A stretch of DNA of 64,000 nt, from NCBI GenBank assembly GCA_965153455.1, contig OZ234501.1:5022001-5086000 (forward strand), in the 5' to 3' direction. The notes under the pieces were generated by a model. That model saw nothing but the letters and a program-made list of their open reading frames with translations. It was not told where the DNA came from and did no database searches. The DNA is from Sphagnum compactum. Its lineage: Eukaryota > Bryophyta > Sphagnopsida > Sphagnales. The position numbers were made by a program, and so were the translations under genes. Position 1 is the first letter of the stretch; each line of letters begins with the position of its first letter. This document shows, piece after piece, positions 10,240-22,900 of the stretch.

Positions 10240-10655
10240 CCCCATTCGTGTAGGTGGATATCGACCCAAGGTTCGAAGATTTGAACCTAGGGATTATGTT
10301 TGTAGGAGACAACACCTACCACATTGGATGGGATAGTTGGGTGTGTCATTCTTCATATGAAGAAGGTTTTACTTTTTGAGGTTTTGCTATTGGAGGGTTG
10401 AGATAATCAATATGGAAAAACCATGTGCAAAATTGTGCACCATGTCACCTTCCACATGTGGATGGCCAGGTGGATCCATCATTGGCTATAGTTCCAATAG
10501 GTTTGCATTGTATGTTATGTGAAAAATCATGAAGTGCAACAACCATGTTGGTTTGTGATCATTATTTAAAGGATGACATATGGGTTGTTTGACACCGCCA
10601 CTTATAAAAGTTCCAATGGGAGATTGGGTGTGTCCATGATCCACCAAATATACAT
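10240..10655 (+). pseudogene. Post-integrase segment and PHD-like zinc finger of the retroelement
   Basis: Just after the CACTA element the frame reads RVGGYRPKVRRFEPRDYVCRR (10249-10311), then GCVILHMKKVLLFEVLLLEG in a shifted frame (about 10332-10400), the usual post-integrase segment of this pol type. Next is QNCAPCHLPHVDGQVDPSLAIVPIG (10428-10502). After it comes a cysteine-rich module: CMLC, then ATTMLVCDHY, and after a one-base shift HMGCLTPPLIKVPMGDWVCP (ending near 10637). The spacing C-x2-C ... C-x2-C/Y ... H-x2-C ... W-x-C resembles a PHD finger, a chromatin-reading zinc domain. One metal ligand is tyrosine and there are stops, so it is not functional. Confidence 0.65.
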
Positions 10656-11715
10656 GTGTGTTTATTGATTTGTGTTAGGCCTTAATAATAGGACATAGGC
10701 ATGTTCTTACATTGGGATAATGGGTGACATTTCAAGGAAAATGTGCAATTTGGCTTAACATAAAGGATTATACCTTTATGTAGGATTGTACCTATACCTA
10801 GGTGATTAATGATGGGATTCACATTGCACCCGACCTACTAATCTCATAATGTTTGGAACCAAACTCCTTTCATGGTTTACCTTATCACATTATGTTCTAT
10901 TTGATCATAGATTTATTTATTTCGTGGAGGAGGACCTTTGCACCACTAGGTGGCGATTTATGTGCATGTTTTCATGTGTGTGGCTTTATTAATTCGATAA
11001 CGTTGGGCATTGATCTAGTAGCATATAATAGTTATTAGGTATTTTTTGCAAGATAATTGGTTTTTGTAGTTTATTATGAGCATGTGGAACCCTATGTGGT
11101 GTGATGACGTTCCAACTTTTTTGTGTTTGGGTGCTTTATCCCCACAATGTGGCTTTCGAGTTTCATCTTTCATGTTTTGAGATTCTAGAACACATATGAG
11201 AATCATGACATGTTTGTGTTGCTTTGAACTTGGATTCTTGTAGTCTACAAGTGAACTTTTTTGTATTTGTGTGCATGTTTTCATGTGTGGCTTTGTTAGT
11301 TTTGATAATCTTAGGTGCAGATCTAGCATTGCATGATAGAACCTAAAAAAATATTTTTGAGATATCCATTGTCATGTATATAAAATATTTTTGAAATATA
11401 TTTTTTCATGTTGGAAGAATATAAGATGGTGTGGATAAATATTTTTCCATGTGGCAATCTTCTAAACATGGACGAAATATGGGACGATTTAAAAGTTAAG
11501 AATGGATGAAAAAGGATGAAAGGTGATTTCTAATCACTAATTACATAATACAAACCATCTTATTTAGAAATTTATTTAGGGTTGAATGTAATATATTATA
11601 AAACTAAATAATATCAATCAAATAGATTATTCTTGCATTTCATAATCATGAGCAAACCAAACAATAAAATAAAAGACAATTATGAATAGACATATTGTAA
11701 TGTCCATTTGCTCAA
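10656..11715. other. Intergenic stretch downstream of the retroelement, with a small internal duplication
   Basis: No gene was supported. A block of about 65 bases at 10960-11025 recurs diverged at 11269-11333 (both begin tgtgcatgttttcatgtgtg). It may be retroelement 3' non-coding sequence, but no polypurine tract or LTR was found. Confidence 0.45.
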
Positions 11716-12072
11716 AGTAAATGGCAAGGCCACAGTGTGACACAGCCCTCGTTAGTTAAGTAGTTAGGTATCCGAAAAGGAAATTTTGGTGGGTGGGGGG
11801 GAAAGGGTGGGCAAAAACTGGGGGTGAAAAAAAACTAAAAAACAAAAGTTTGACAACTTTTGGGACTGCTCCCCACCCAAAGTCCCGGTAATAAAATGGG
11901 AGTGACAGTGTGAATTTTCCGCTGCGAGCGAGAGCTTCCTGCTCGCGACGAGACTTGTGCATTGTTAGGGTTTGGAGCTCTCGCTGCATTTTTCAATGTG
12001 TTGATGGAGGTCTGGTCGCTGCGATCTGGAAGTTGCTTGGTTTGAGCGTCTGTGAGGACGGCCTGAGGTGCA
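11690..12072 (+). promoter_or_regulatory. Upstream region and 5' leader of the ARF-GEF gene
   Basis: Base composition changes from AT-rich to GC-richer from about 11870, fitting a leader or proximal promoter. No convincing TATA box was seen. At 11716-11746 there is a fragment, ggcaaggccacagtgtgaca, shared with 43720-43750. It looks like an old transposon end and forms the boundary between repeats and gene. Confidence 0.4.
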
Positions 12073-15000
12073 ATGGGCCGATCCAGTGTCGTGAGCCCCA
12101 GCGGTAGTAGCGGCGGCGGTGGGGACGGTAGTAGTATGGAGTACGGGCTGGTGACGAGAGGAGCAGTGGGAGCGTATAAGATGCGATGGAGTGGGGGAGC
12201 TTTGGCATGTATGGTGAATGCAGAGGTGAGCTCGGTCTTGGCCGTGATGCGACGGAATGCGCGTTGGGCGGGGCGTTATATGGCTGGAGATGATCAACTG
12301 GAGCATCCGCTCATCCGTTCGCTGAAGGGCTTGCGTCGACGCGTGTTCGGCTGGCAGCGTGAGGCGCAGTGGCAGAGTATCAACCCTGCCTTGTATCTGG
12401 TGCCGTTTCTGGATGTAATTCGATCGGACGAGACGGGGGCTCAGATCACCGGAGTGGCACTGGCTGCGGTCTACAAGATTTTGACCCTAGAGGTTTTCGA
12501 TATCAACACGGCGCACGTGGATGTGGCTATGCATTCAATCGTCGACGCAGTCACCAGTTGCCGCTTCGAGGTCACGGATCCGGCGTCGGAAGAGTTTGTG
12601 CTGATGAAGATTTTACAGGTACGTTTCGGCCTTCTTTTACCATAACCACACCACCGGTTGCGATACCTTCATAATCTAGAAATCCAATCAACTCCAGCAG
12701 CCAGCTCCCTGGGATTCATTCATCTGCTTGCCGAAGCAGTTTGTGCCGCCGCTTTTGGAAACGCCTTTGTCGCATTGTCCACAAAGCATTGGTCATTTCA
12801 TTTCTGGACTTGGAAGCAATCGATCTTAGCAAACAGCTCATCAGGGACCCCATCTGCTTTCATGAGCAGGTCCCCTGTTAGTAGGATGTGACCATGACCA
12901 TCCACATCTTGGTCACATTCTTGCAATGTCCATTCCACCAACTTTTGCAATAGTGTCAGAAGCTGGATTAGAAAAGCAGCAGCTATTAGGGATCCATGAA
13001 GAAGAGGTTAACAGTTTGCATAGTAGTTAAACGACTGGTCAAGGACAGTATCAAAAGACAAAAGCCTCATAGTTAGGGCTCTCTTGATTTCGTATTGAGC
13101 TTTCACCAAGAGCATTACAGATATACTGTCAGCTACAATCACTCAATGGGTCAGCTTGACTGGATTCTACTGAGCCCAGTTGGATGACAACGCACTACTC
13201 CCCTTTATGGTGGTTAGAAAAGTGTCTATGTACAGAAAGGGAGGGAGATAGTCGCTGCAACAAAGTTGAAGTCACAGATTGACACAAGCTGGTTGAATGA
13301 GACCTGATAGGGCTATTTATCTTTTTCACATTCTGGGAGGTCTCATCATTCTTGGGTGATTTATGTAGCTTTGTCATGTGTGGTCTCATGCTTGACGCAG
13401 TTGCAGAAGGCAAACTGAATCACAATGATCTTTATGTACTACCTTCAGATTTCCAGAGAGAGGTTATCAGTATCAAGATCATCAATATCATTGACGGAGT
13501 CAGAGAGACTACCAACTATGAAAGATACCATTTAAAGAGGAGTTGCACTTTTAGAGCTGACATAAACTCATGCTTGAATGCAATCTACATGGCTATAGCA
13601 ACTTTGTTGCATGAAAGGCCCATGATATCAATGAAAAGGGGTACTGCCCCTCTGCACCAGTTACTGGTATGTGTGGTATGAATGACTTTGTGGCTGACCT
13701 TACTGCCCACTCTTGTACCAGTCTACTGAAGTTTAAGGATCCTACAATGCACAATTGGGACCAGGTTTATATGAAAGTTGTTTTGGTGAATGCAGGTCCT
13801 ACTTGCATGTATGAAGAGTGCGGCAGGTGCCCTTTTGAGTAACAGGGATGTGTGCACAGTTGTGAACACCTGTTTCCGGGTAGTCCATCAGGCAGGCAGC
13901 AAAGGGGAGCTTCTGCAGCGCACAGCACGTCACACCATGCATGAGCTTGTCCGTGCTATCTTCTCTCATTTGTCTTCCCTCAGTCCAGCAACTTCAACAG
14001 CTCCTTTCCCCTCTTTGCCGACCACCAGTTCTGAGTTACTGCCCAGTAATGGATCTATTTATGTATGTCTCTCCTTTGCTCATGTTCACACTCACAGTCG
14101 ATAATTTTAGTACTTAGGTTCATCATGCTTTTGTTGTATCTAATGTTACATAAATGAGTTGCCCATTCCATTGTGCCTGTGGAGTTGTACAGTTGTCCAT
14201 ACTAGGTTAATGTTGGGTATGGTTGATTGGCTGCTAATTATGTGCAGGCAACTCCATCTCTACCAGTCAAGCCTGCTACCGGTTTGGCCATTCAATTGAC
14301 TGCTTCTCCAGACTTGGATGACAATGTTACTGGCAATGGTAGCTCAAGAATGTCAGAGCCTGAAGGAAATGAAACTGGTACTGAGAAAGGAATTCCGATT
14401 TCTGGGTACACAGCTGGAGAGGGACTGACAGCAAAGAGACCACCACAGCCAGTTACAAGAGATGGAAACTCAGAGAAGGAGGAGGGGACAGCTGATTATA
14501 AAGGGGCTATGACTACTGATCAACCCATTGCTATTGAACCATATGGGGTGCCATGCATGGTGGACATTTTCAACTTCTTATGCTCCCTCTTGAATGTAGG
14601 TGATCCTCTGGGTCCTGGCCAGAGCTTCTTAGCTAGTGATGAAGATGTGCCACATTTTGCCCTAATGCTAATCAATTCCTCCATTGAGCTTGGAGGTGAG
14701 TCCTTTGGTCACCACCCAAAGCTACTGGCCCTTGTACAGGACGAGCTTTTTCGTAACTTGATGCAGATGGGGCTCTCAGAGAACCCCTTGGTTCTGTCAT
14801 TGGTATGTGGAATTGTCTTAAACCTCTATCATAATCTTCGTGAGTCTATAAAACTTCAGCTGGAAGCCTTCTTCTCCTTTGTAGTGATCAGACTTGCACA
14901 AGGTAGGAGTGGTGCCTCATATCAGCAACAAGAAGTGGCTATGGAGGCACTTGTTGATTTCTGCCGCCAGTCGACTTTCATGCCTGAAATGTATGCCAAC

Positions 15001-18000
15001 TTTGACTGTGACATCACCTTGAGCAACACGTTTGAGGATCTGGGAAATCTTCTCACAAAGAGTGCTTTCCCTGTTAATTGCCCCCTATCAGCAATGCATG
15101 TGCTAGCTCTTGAAGGTCTACTTGCAGTTATTCACAGTATGGCAAATAGGGTTGATTCTGCTGCTCCAGGAGTACTGCCTGGTACCCCAGTGGGAGTTAT
15201 GGTTGCAGAGAATCAAGAGTATGTCCCATTTTGGACTTTAAAGTGTGAGAACTACAAGGACCCATCGTGCTGGGTTGAATTTGTTCAGCATCAGAAGTAT
15301 ATTAAACGTCGCTTGATGATTGGGGCTGATCACTTCAACCGAGACCCAAAGAAAGGGCTGGAGTTTCTTCAGGGTATTCGATTACTTCCTGAAAAGTTGG
15401 ATCCCCAAAGTGTAGCTTGTTTCTTCAGGTGTGTACACCTAACTTTTGACTCTTCCAGATGTATATAACCCCCTGTTGATCATGCTGAACTGGTGGCTAG
15501 AAGTTCAATGAGGATTTTATGAACTAACCAGTTCATAGTCACTGGAGAGGTGGTGACATCTGACATAGATTCTACAAAATTTGTTAACAAGGTACAGCAG
15601 AAAATTGTTGAACCACGGTACTGAAGTAGAGTTGTTCTCTACTGGTGATAATGAACTGTCTGAGAGCAACAGCATCACCCCAGTAGGAGGATTTGTGTGT
15701 TTTACTTTGCGCTCATTGATCCACTTGCTGTTTAATCTGATGATGATGAATTGTAAGTTTGGATTCCATTTTCAATTTGCAGTAGATTGTGTTCAAAGAT
15801 TGTGAAGATATGTAGGAATTAACCAGGCTTCTCTTTCAGGTATACAACAGGGTTGGACAAGAATCTCCTGGGAGACTTTCTTGGGGATCCTGATGACTTC
15901 TGTCTTCATGTGTTGGAGGAGTTTGCTCGCACATTTGACTTCAGTGAGATGGGTATAGATGCTGCATTGCGTGTATTTCTTGAGAGCTTCCGGTTACCTG
16001 GGGAAGCACAGAAGATATCTAGAGTTTTGGAAGCATTTGCAGAGAGGTACTACCAACAATCAAGAGGAATTCTGGCTTCAAAGGACACAGTCTATATACT
16101 GTCATACGCAGTCATTATGCTCAACACTGATCAACATAACCCACAGGTAGACCAGATATGTTTGACTGTTTGCAAGTAGACTGTCATTCCCCATGATCCT
16201 ATAAGCAGGTTAATTCTGCTCAGGACAAGACCCCAATTGTATATGGACCAAACTATCTTAGACAAATGATGGCAGTTAAGGTGGCAGCAAATAAGGATCA
16301 ATGAATTACACCAACTTTTGGGTGCTGATGAACTCAGTGGGTGTTGTTGGCAGCTAGTCAATGCCATTGATGCTGAAGGTGATGCTCTAACACTTGTGAG
16401 TGGTCCTCACAAGGTTATGACCACGTCAATCTTGTGGTGTTTGTTTTGGTTTGGCCAGAACTGACACAACTGTTGCCTTGAAAGAGGCTCATTATGGAGT
16501 TTTTCTGCCGTCTCATAGATATGCATCCCATATTTTACTTTTCAACATAGAGTGCAATTGATATGTCAGTAGGAGGGCAACTCTATGAGAAGTTTAAGTC
16601 CCATCAAAGATGGAGTTTGAAACCTCTGAATTGCCAGCTTAGAACCTAAAAAACACAAATGTTGGCATAATGAGCTTGAATAACCCTGTGGTGTAATCCA
16701 GGTAAGGAAAAAAATGACAGAGGATGATTTCATCAAGAATTTGCGAAACATTAACAATGGCCAAGACTTGCCGCGGGTGATGTTGTCGGATCTCTACCAT
16801 GCAATAGTGAGGAATGAGATCCGGATATCCTATGACAATGGGATTGGTGTAGCAGAGATGACCCACAGTCGCTGGGTTGACCTCATGCGTCGCTCACGTT
16901 CGACCACACCGTACATCACATGTGACTCCAGGGTGCTACTAGATCATGACATGTTCGCCATCATCTCTGGTCCCTCTATTGCTGCTATTTCAGTTGTCTT
17001 TGACCATGCAGAGGATGAAGAGGTGAGAAATGAGAATCACATTGGAGCATTCTGAAGTTACTTCAAATGTTTGATAGCATGTGACAAGAGCAACCAAAAG
17101 GCTTACAAATTTCATGCAATCTGTGCAGCTAGATGTTCTGCAGAAAAAGATAATTTCTGTGGTAGTTTTCACACTTTTGGTACTGTGCTAGATGGGAAAA
17201 ATAAAGGGCAGTGCTCCAGAAGCTTGTCAGTTCAGTGCTGTGTGACTGACTTATGGTTGTTGACTGTGCTGTGCTGCTTCTAGGTCCTACGTGCGTGCAT
17301 TGATGGTTTCCTGGCAGTTGCTAAAATTTCAGCCGCACATCGACTAGAGGATGTGTTGGATGACCTGGTGGTTTCTCTCTGCAAGTTCACTACACTGCTT
17401 AACCCAACTGCATCTGCTGAGGAACCAGTGGTTGCATTTGGTGATGATACCAAGGCCCGCATGGCAGCTGTGACAGTATTTTCCATAGCAAACAAGTTTG
17501 GAGATTTCATCCGAACTGGGTGGCGGAACATCCTGGACTGCATTTTGCGTCTACACAAGCTTGGGCTCTTACCTGCTCGTGTGGCTAGTGATGCTACAGA
17601 AGATGCTGATAATGCAAGTAAGGAATTGATGCTGCAAGGGGTTGTCAATCCAGAATGGTGTTTTTGTCCACAAGTTGTGCTCAAGATCTGTTGCAGAAGG
17701 ACTGACCTTAGGTTCCAATGAATCATTAGCAAAACCTTCTAGGCAACACAGTTAGCTTCATTCTGAATTATTGCTGTTGAGTTTTAATGTATTCTTGCAT
17801 AGCTTATTAAGAGGGTTCACCTCAGCTGTTGGGCTTTAAGTACACCTTTCTAGTTGTATATGGTGTTGTACTCTGTTCATTCAGATTGCTTTTAGTGTGC
17901 AACTCTCAACAGGACTGAGATTCCATCAGATGCTTTTGGGTTGGCAAGTGCTTCTCAGTTGGAAGCCGATAATGATGAAGATTGGCTTGTGGTGGGGGAT

Positions 18001-19911
18001 GCACAGGAAAATGTTGGTTGTTTATTGTCTCACTGCATGGTTTTTTTATGTAGGTGACTCACTGCAGGGTAGACTCGGTGAAGGTTCAGTGACAATGGCC
18101 CCAGCACCTGCTATGGGTACCCGTCGTCGTTCGTCTGGTTTGATGTCCAGATTTAGCCAGCTTTTGTCACTGGAAAGTGATGAACCCCGGTCTGCCCCCA
18201 CAGAACAGAAGTTAGCTGCACATCAACGTACACTCCGCACCATTGAAGCTTGCCACATTGACCAGATCTTCAACGACAGTAAGTTTCTCCACGCAGACTC
18301 ATTGCTTCAACTGGCAAGGGCCCTTGTCTGGGCAGCTGGCAGGCCCCAAAAAGGTGGGAGCTCTATAGAAGATGAGGATACTGCAGTCTTCTGCTTGGAG
18401 CTTTTAATTGCAATAACACTGAATAACCGGGACCGCATTATGCTTCTTTGGCAAGGGGTTTATGAGCATATGGCTGGGATTGTCCAAACTACAGTTCTGC
18501 CAGGCCTTTTGGTTGAAAAGGCAGTGTTTGGCCTGCTCAGAATATGCCAGCGGTTGCTCCCTTACAAAGAAAATTTGGCTGAAGAGTTACTTAGGTCATT
18601 ACAGCTCATTCTCAAGCTTGATGCTCGAGTGGCTGATGCGTTCTGTGAAAGAATCACACAGGAGGTTATGGTACTGGTGCGGGCCAATGCTGCACATATC
18701 AAGTCACCCATGGGCTGGCGAACTGTGTCATCACTTCTGTCAATCACTGCTCGACACCCTGAGGCTTCAGAGCCTGGGTTTGATGCTCTTTCCTTCATCA
18801 TGGCTGATGGGGTCCATTTGACCCCGGCCAATTATGTACTTTGTTTAGATGCAGCAAGGGCATTTGCTGATGCACGGGTTGGGGGAAACGAGCGTTCAAT
18901 TCGTGCTTTGGACCTGCTGTCTGACTCTGTGGGCTGCCTCACGAGATGGTCGAAAGCGACTTCTGAGAGTGTAGAAGCTCTGGGATCTGAAACTTTGGAG
19001 GGAGCACCTCGTTATTCACAAGAACTGGCAGAGATGTGGCTGCGCCTGGCACAGGGCTTGAAGCGTGTTTGCCTTGATCAGAGGGAGGAAGTGAGAAATC
19101 ATGCCATAATGTGTTTACAGCGTTGTCTTGCAGCTGCTGAGAGCATTCCTCTTTCAGCTACCATGTGGGCTCAGGTGTTCGAACAGGTTCATATTCTTCC
19201 ATGGATGCAGCTTGCAATCTGGTTTCTTGATCATGTTCTTAAGTCAGGTTGAAGTTCCTCTATTTTGGATGTGATCTGGCCTGAGAAATATGCAGGACTG
19301 AAACAGCTAACAAAAGATATTTACTTGTTGGCCAGGTGGTGATAGCATTATTAGATGAGCTATTGGACATTGCTCTTCGACATCCACCAAAGGAGTATCG
19401 TGGCATGGAGGGCACACTTTACGATGCCATAAAGTTCCTCTCAAAGTTCTATCTTCAGTTCCTTGGCCAGCTTGTGCAGCTACCAACCTTCCGTACATTA
19501 TGGTCTCAAGTTTTGAGCCGCATGGAGATGTACATGAAGGCAAAGCTTAGGGGTAGGGGCAGTGAAAAAATTCAAGAGCTCATTCCAGAGCTCCTCCGCA
19601 ACATGCTGCAGGTTATGCATGCAAGTGGAATTCTTGTCAAGACAAGCAAAGTGACCAGTGACAGCTTGTGGGAGCTCACATGGCAACATGTGTACAGCAT
19701 TTCACCCTCACTACAACCAAATATGTTCTCTGAGCAGACTTCTATACTGAAGGGTAATGAACAACTTCCTGTGGATGGAAACCAAATACTCCATGGGTTG
19801 GTGGTGGCTGGTGTGGAAAGTGGAAGTAATCCTTTAGCTACTGGAAGTAACTCAAGTGTGGGAACAGGAGATACAAGGCATGAGGAAAAGCAGCCACTGG
19901 AAAGACAATGA
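12073..19911 (+). CDS. GNOM-like ARF guanine nucleotide exchange factor (Sec7 domain)
   Basis: Large GBF/GNOM-class ARF-GEF, which loads GTP on ARF GTPases to drive vesicle budding at Golgi/endosomal membranes. Exons: 12073-12618, 13796-14062, 14248-15428, 15840-16146, 16702-17022, 17284-about 17657, about 17913-18016, 18054-19186 and 19336-19911. The model gives about 1602 residues; Arabidopsis GNOM has 1451. The N-terminal dimerisation/cyclophilin-binding region has the conserved GALACMVNAEVSSVLAVMRR. The Sec7 domain spans about residues 610-810, with the catalytic glutamate E720 in FRLPGEAQ and the LNTDQHN block at 759-765. HDS-type C-terminal regions follow (LPYKENLAEELLRSLQ, GWRTVSSLLSITARHPEA, CLDQREEVRNHA). 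The sixth/seventh exon junction is uncertain: a strong gtaagg donor at 17618 does not keep frame, so the weaker gtg donor at 17658 was chosen. Start: first ATG before the conserved N-terminus. Confidence 0.92.
16310..16445 (+). repeat. Dispersed repeat inside ARF-GEF intron 4, shared with 31290-31430
   Basis: The segment from tgggtgctgatgaactcagt (16318) to about 16440 has a diverged copy downstream of eIF1A at 31297-31430. Shared landmarks are gctgatgaactcagtgggt, gttatgac and the terminal tgtggtgt/tgttgtgt. No terminal repeats were recognised; an unclassified short dispersed element is likely. Confidence 0.7.
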
Positions 19912-22900
19912 CTGTCTGGTAGAAGGTGGGTATGTTCATTCTTCTTAAGTGGGACTTTGCTAGCCATAATGACAACTCTTTTGCAGTTAGAATTTTTTTG
20001 TTATATTCTGTGTTACTAAGATCTTATATACTCTGTTACCCATTTTCTCTCCATGCTGGGCATTCACTGTTTATCCTTAGATTAGGACTCCTGCAACATA
20101 TTCAGCTATAGCTTGTCCTGCAGGATGTACTTGTTCTTCATGACAAACATGTCAGTGTCTGTTTGGCTTACAACTTAGTGAAATGATAGATATCATCACA
20201 GTTTCCTGAAATAATCAGGATTTGAAAGGCTATGCAGTTGCAAGCTACATTTGGCCACAACCAGACCTGGACAACAGGAAAGTGGTGCTACTTGTTTGAA
20301 AACTATTGATTCCTTCAATTTCTGCATTCAGTGGACAGAAGAGTGTCATTCTACTCTCTATATTTGTTCTGGTTATACAGATTCTTTTCTTTCTAAATAT
20401 TGTTAGGCACTTCAATCAAGCAAGACTTTTCAGCAATCCCATTACTAATGATGTCACATCAGTGGTCTGCAGTAATTACAAGAGGGACTGGACGATGGTG
20501 ATGATGCACCTTATTCATATATATCTTAGTGTATTGGCTTGGAGTAGAGGATTGTGAACCAACTGCATTGCATATTAGCATATTTGGTCACAATGGCAGC
20601 ATTGTGATACCTGTCTGCAATCAACTTAGTAATAGACATTGCATATGATGTATCATTGGCGGTCATCCTATTTTTATACGTAGCAGTAGTGGAACACTGA
20701 AGATATTGTCAAGTAGGATATGGAGGCATTTAACTGCAGCAAGAATCTGGTTGCACGTCTTCATACATTCTTTACATGGTATGTACCTCTGTCTTTTTCA
20801 TTTGAATCTGCAGTTTGGATGTGAAAAATGACAGTAGGTTTTTCTCAGGGTCATCCTACACCTTATTTAGTCTCAAGGTTACTTGGTCCACAATAAGTGC
20901 TTGGATGTATGCATAATTTATCATGTAATACACATTTAGGGGACTGTACTGCCAGTTCAGTATGGTTGGAAGGTTCCTTTTGTGGCCACTCTTAACACGT
21001 GTCTATTTGTGCTTTTGAATGGAGTGTGCAGGATATAGATCAAAGCCCATGCTCATGTTTTCAATTGAGCTTAGTTTCAGAGAGGCTACATTGTCTCATG
21101 CTGTATTGCTGTATTTGTGACCTGGATGGGTCCGTCCCCCACTTGCACAAGTATTTGCATGCGTGGGTAATTGGTTGCACTTACTGCCCTTGATTGCATA
21201 TGAAAATTCTATCACCCAGTCTGGCAACCATGTCTGCAAGTAAGTGGCCATGAATCATTAATCCTTTATGTAGAAGGTGATGGACTTTCTTGAAAGCAAA
21301 AAGACACTTCTCAATGTTACAATTGAAATGTGAACATGGTTGTGCAAATTGTTCTGCATAGATATGCAAAAGCCCTCTATAACTTTGGTTGATCTAAATT
21401 TACTTGTTTGGCCCCGATAGCAAAATGGGTAGCTAGTTGGTCAGTGTTCTACTTTATATCCAATTGGTAAAATGCTTTGGTTTTGGCATATGCGGGTCAT
21501 TTTATTGTGATGAAATTGAATTTAGGAAAAGGGGGTGTTGGTCTATCTGCAAAAAACTAACTTAATTTCCTTCACATTATACACATGGAAGCTGAACCAT
21601 GGCTAAACAAAATGGGATAAAAACTATGGGATGAAAATTGAGCTGCTTGTTTTCTCTTGCATTTGCTCTTGGGATAGTCATAGTCATAACATAAGTGCCA
21701 ACAAAAAACGTCTTTAGCATTTGACCTTGTGAGCTTGAACATGCATGATGAGTTCATCATGGACCTCAATTTGACAGATGGTTTTTGTGAACTGATCCCT
21801 TGTGCTGAAGAAAAACTATGTGCAAGTTGCAATAGGTGGTAATTAATGTTGGCTTACACACAATTTTGGATTGTTGTTTGGAATGGTTGTTGTTTGTTAA
21901 ACTTCACAAATTCAAGTATAGTACAATTTTAAAGTTCACTACTATCAATGCTTGGCAGTCCACCTACTTGACAAAATTGGAAACAAAACACTGAATGGAG
22001 GTTATCTAATGTTGTTAACAATTTTGACATTTGTTGTTGGCATTCTGATTATTGCAATGTCAACATGGGTTGATTGATTACGGGTGGATTTTGAGTTTTA
22101 ACCCATGCAAAATTTTAAATTGTACAGTAATCTTGGTTTAAATATATCCCATATTTAGACATTAAGTTAGATTATACAAATTTGTAAGCGCAAGCTTTTT
22201 TTCAATATTGAAAATTTACAAACAAATTTAAGATGGTAGATTATTAATCTTTTCATGTCCCTTGCATAAGCCAAGGATGTGGCCACTTTGATCACCACCT
22301 TGGTTGTGATTTTTGAAAATAAAGCCCAATTCCATAAATATGTCTTAAACCTTTCATCATACCTTAAACCCTTGCTGTCAATTTTGTACCTTAGATTGTA
22401 AACCCTAAACCGTAATCGCCATACCCATACAGGAGACAACTTCATCCCTTATTTTTAACTCCATGCCTTATTTTCAAAACATAGAGAATCATACCACAAG
22501 TTGCCCCAAACCGTATAACCATTGTCACCAATTCCATAACCCTAAACCTAAACCCTTTTCATCAATTTTAAACTTGAGATGAAAAAAAACATGGACACAA
22601 ACCTTGATACATGAAAAACCCAAAAATTCTGAGGTGCAAAGATGGAGTTATTGTTGGAGGAAAATATTTTTCATGCAAAAAAAAGAGTCCATCATTTCAT
22701 AATGACTTAGGAGTCAAATTACCCACCTAAGAAAAAAAGAAAAATTAAAAAAAAAACTTTGAATCATGCAATTTCACCATATTTTGGGGTAGCTTCTGCC
22801 ACTCTGGAAACATCGACTTGTTCTACATAACATGCATTAATATGCTTCCTCAAAAGCCACTACCATGTGTTTGCCAATGTGCCACCACGATGAGATAAAA

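Larger units (their letters stand above)
540..10660 (+). mobile_element. Decayed Ty3/gypsy retroelement with methyltransferase and PHD-like modules
   Basis: All recognisable pieces lie on the plus strand in the order gag knuckles, C5 methyltransferase, reverse transcriptase, RNase H tail, integrase, post-integrase segment, PHD-like finger. RT before integrase is the Ty3/gypsy order. Frames are broken by stops and shifts throughout, so the copy is dead. It is interrupted by a solo LTR (3077-3726), by a GTAG-rich stretch (about 6400-7380) and by a CACTA element (8746-10234). Its own LTR pair could not be assigned, so both outer limits are approximate. Confidence 0.75.

Noticed and set aside
17897-18052. 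Open plus-strand frame upstream of and continuous with ARF-GEF exon 8
   Set aside because: Tryptophan/methionine-rich translation unlike any ARF-GEF. The neighbouring frame gives a typical acidic linker and both borders have splice-like sites, so 17897-18052 was not read in that frame.
22340-22560. Telomere-like ccctaaac words
   Set aside because: Scattered and not in tandem; common in AT-rich plant intergenic DNA and in leader regions, no sign of an interstitial telomere array.
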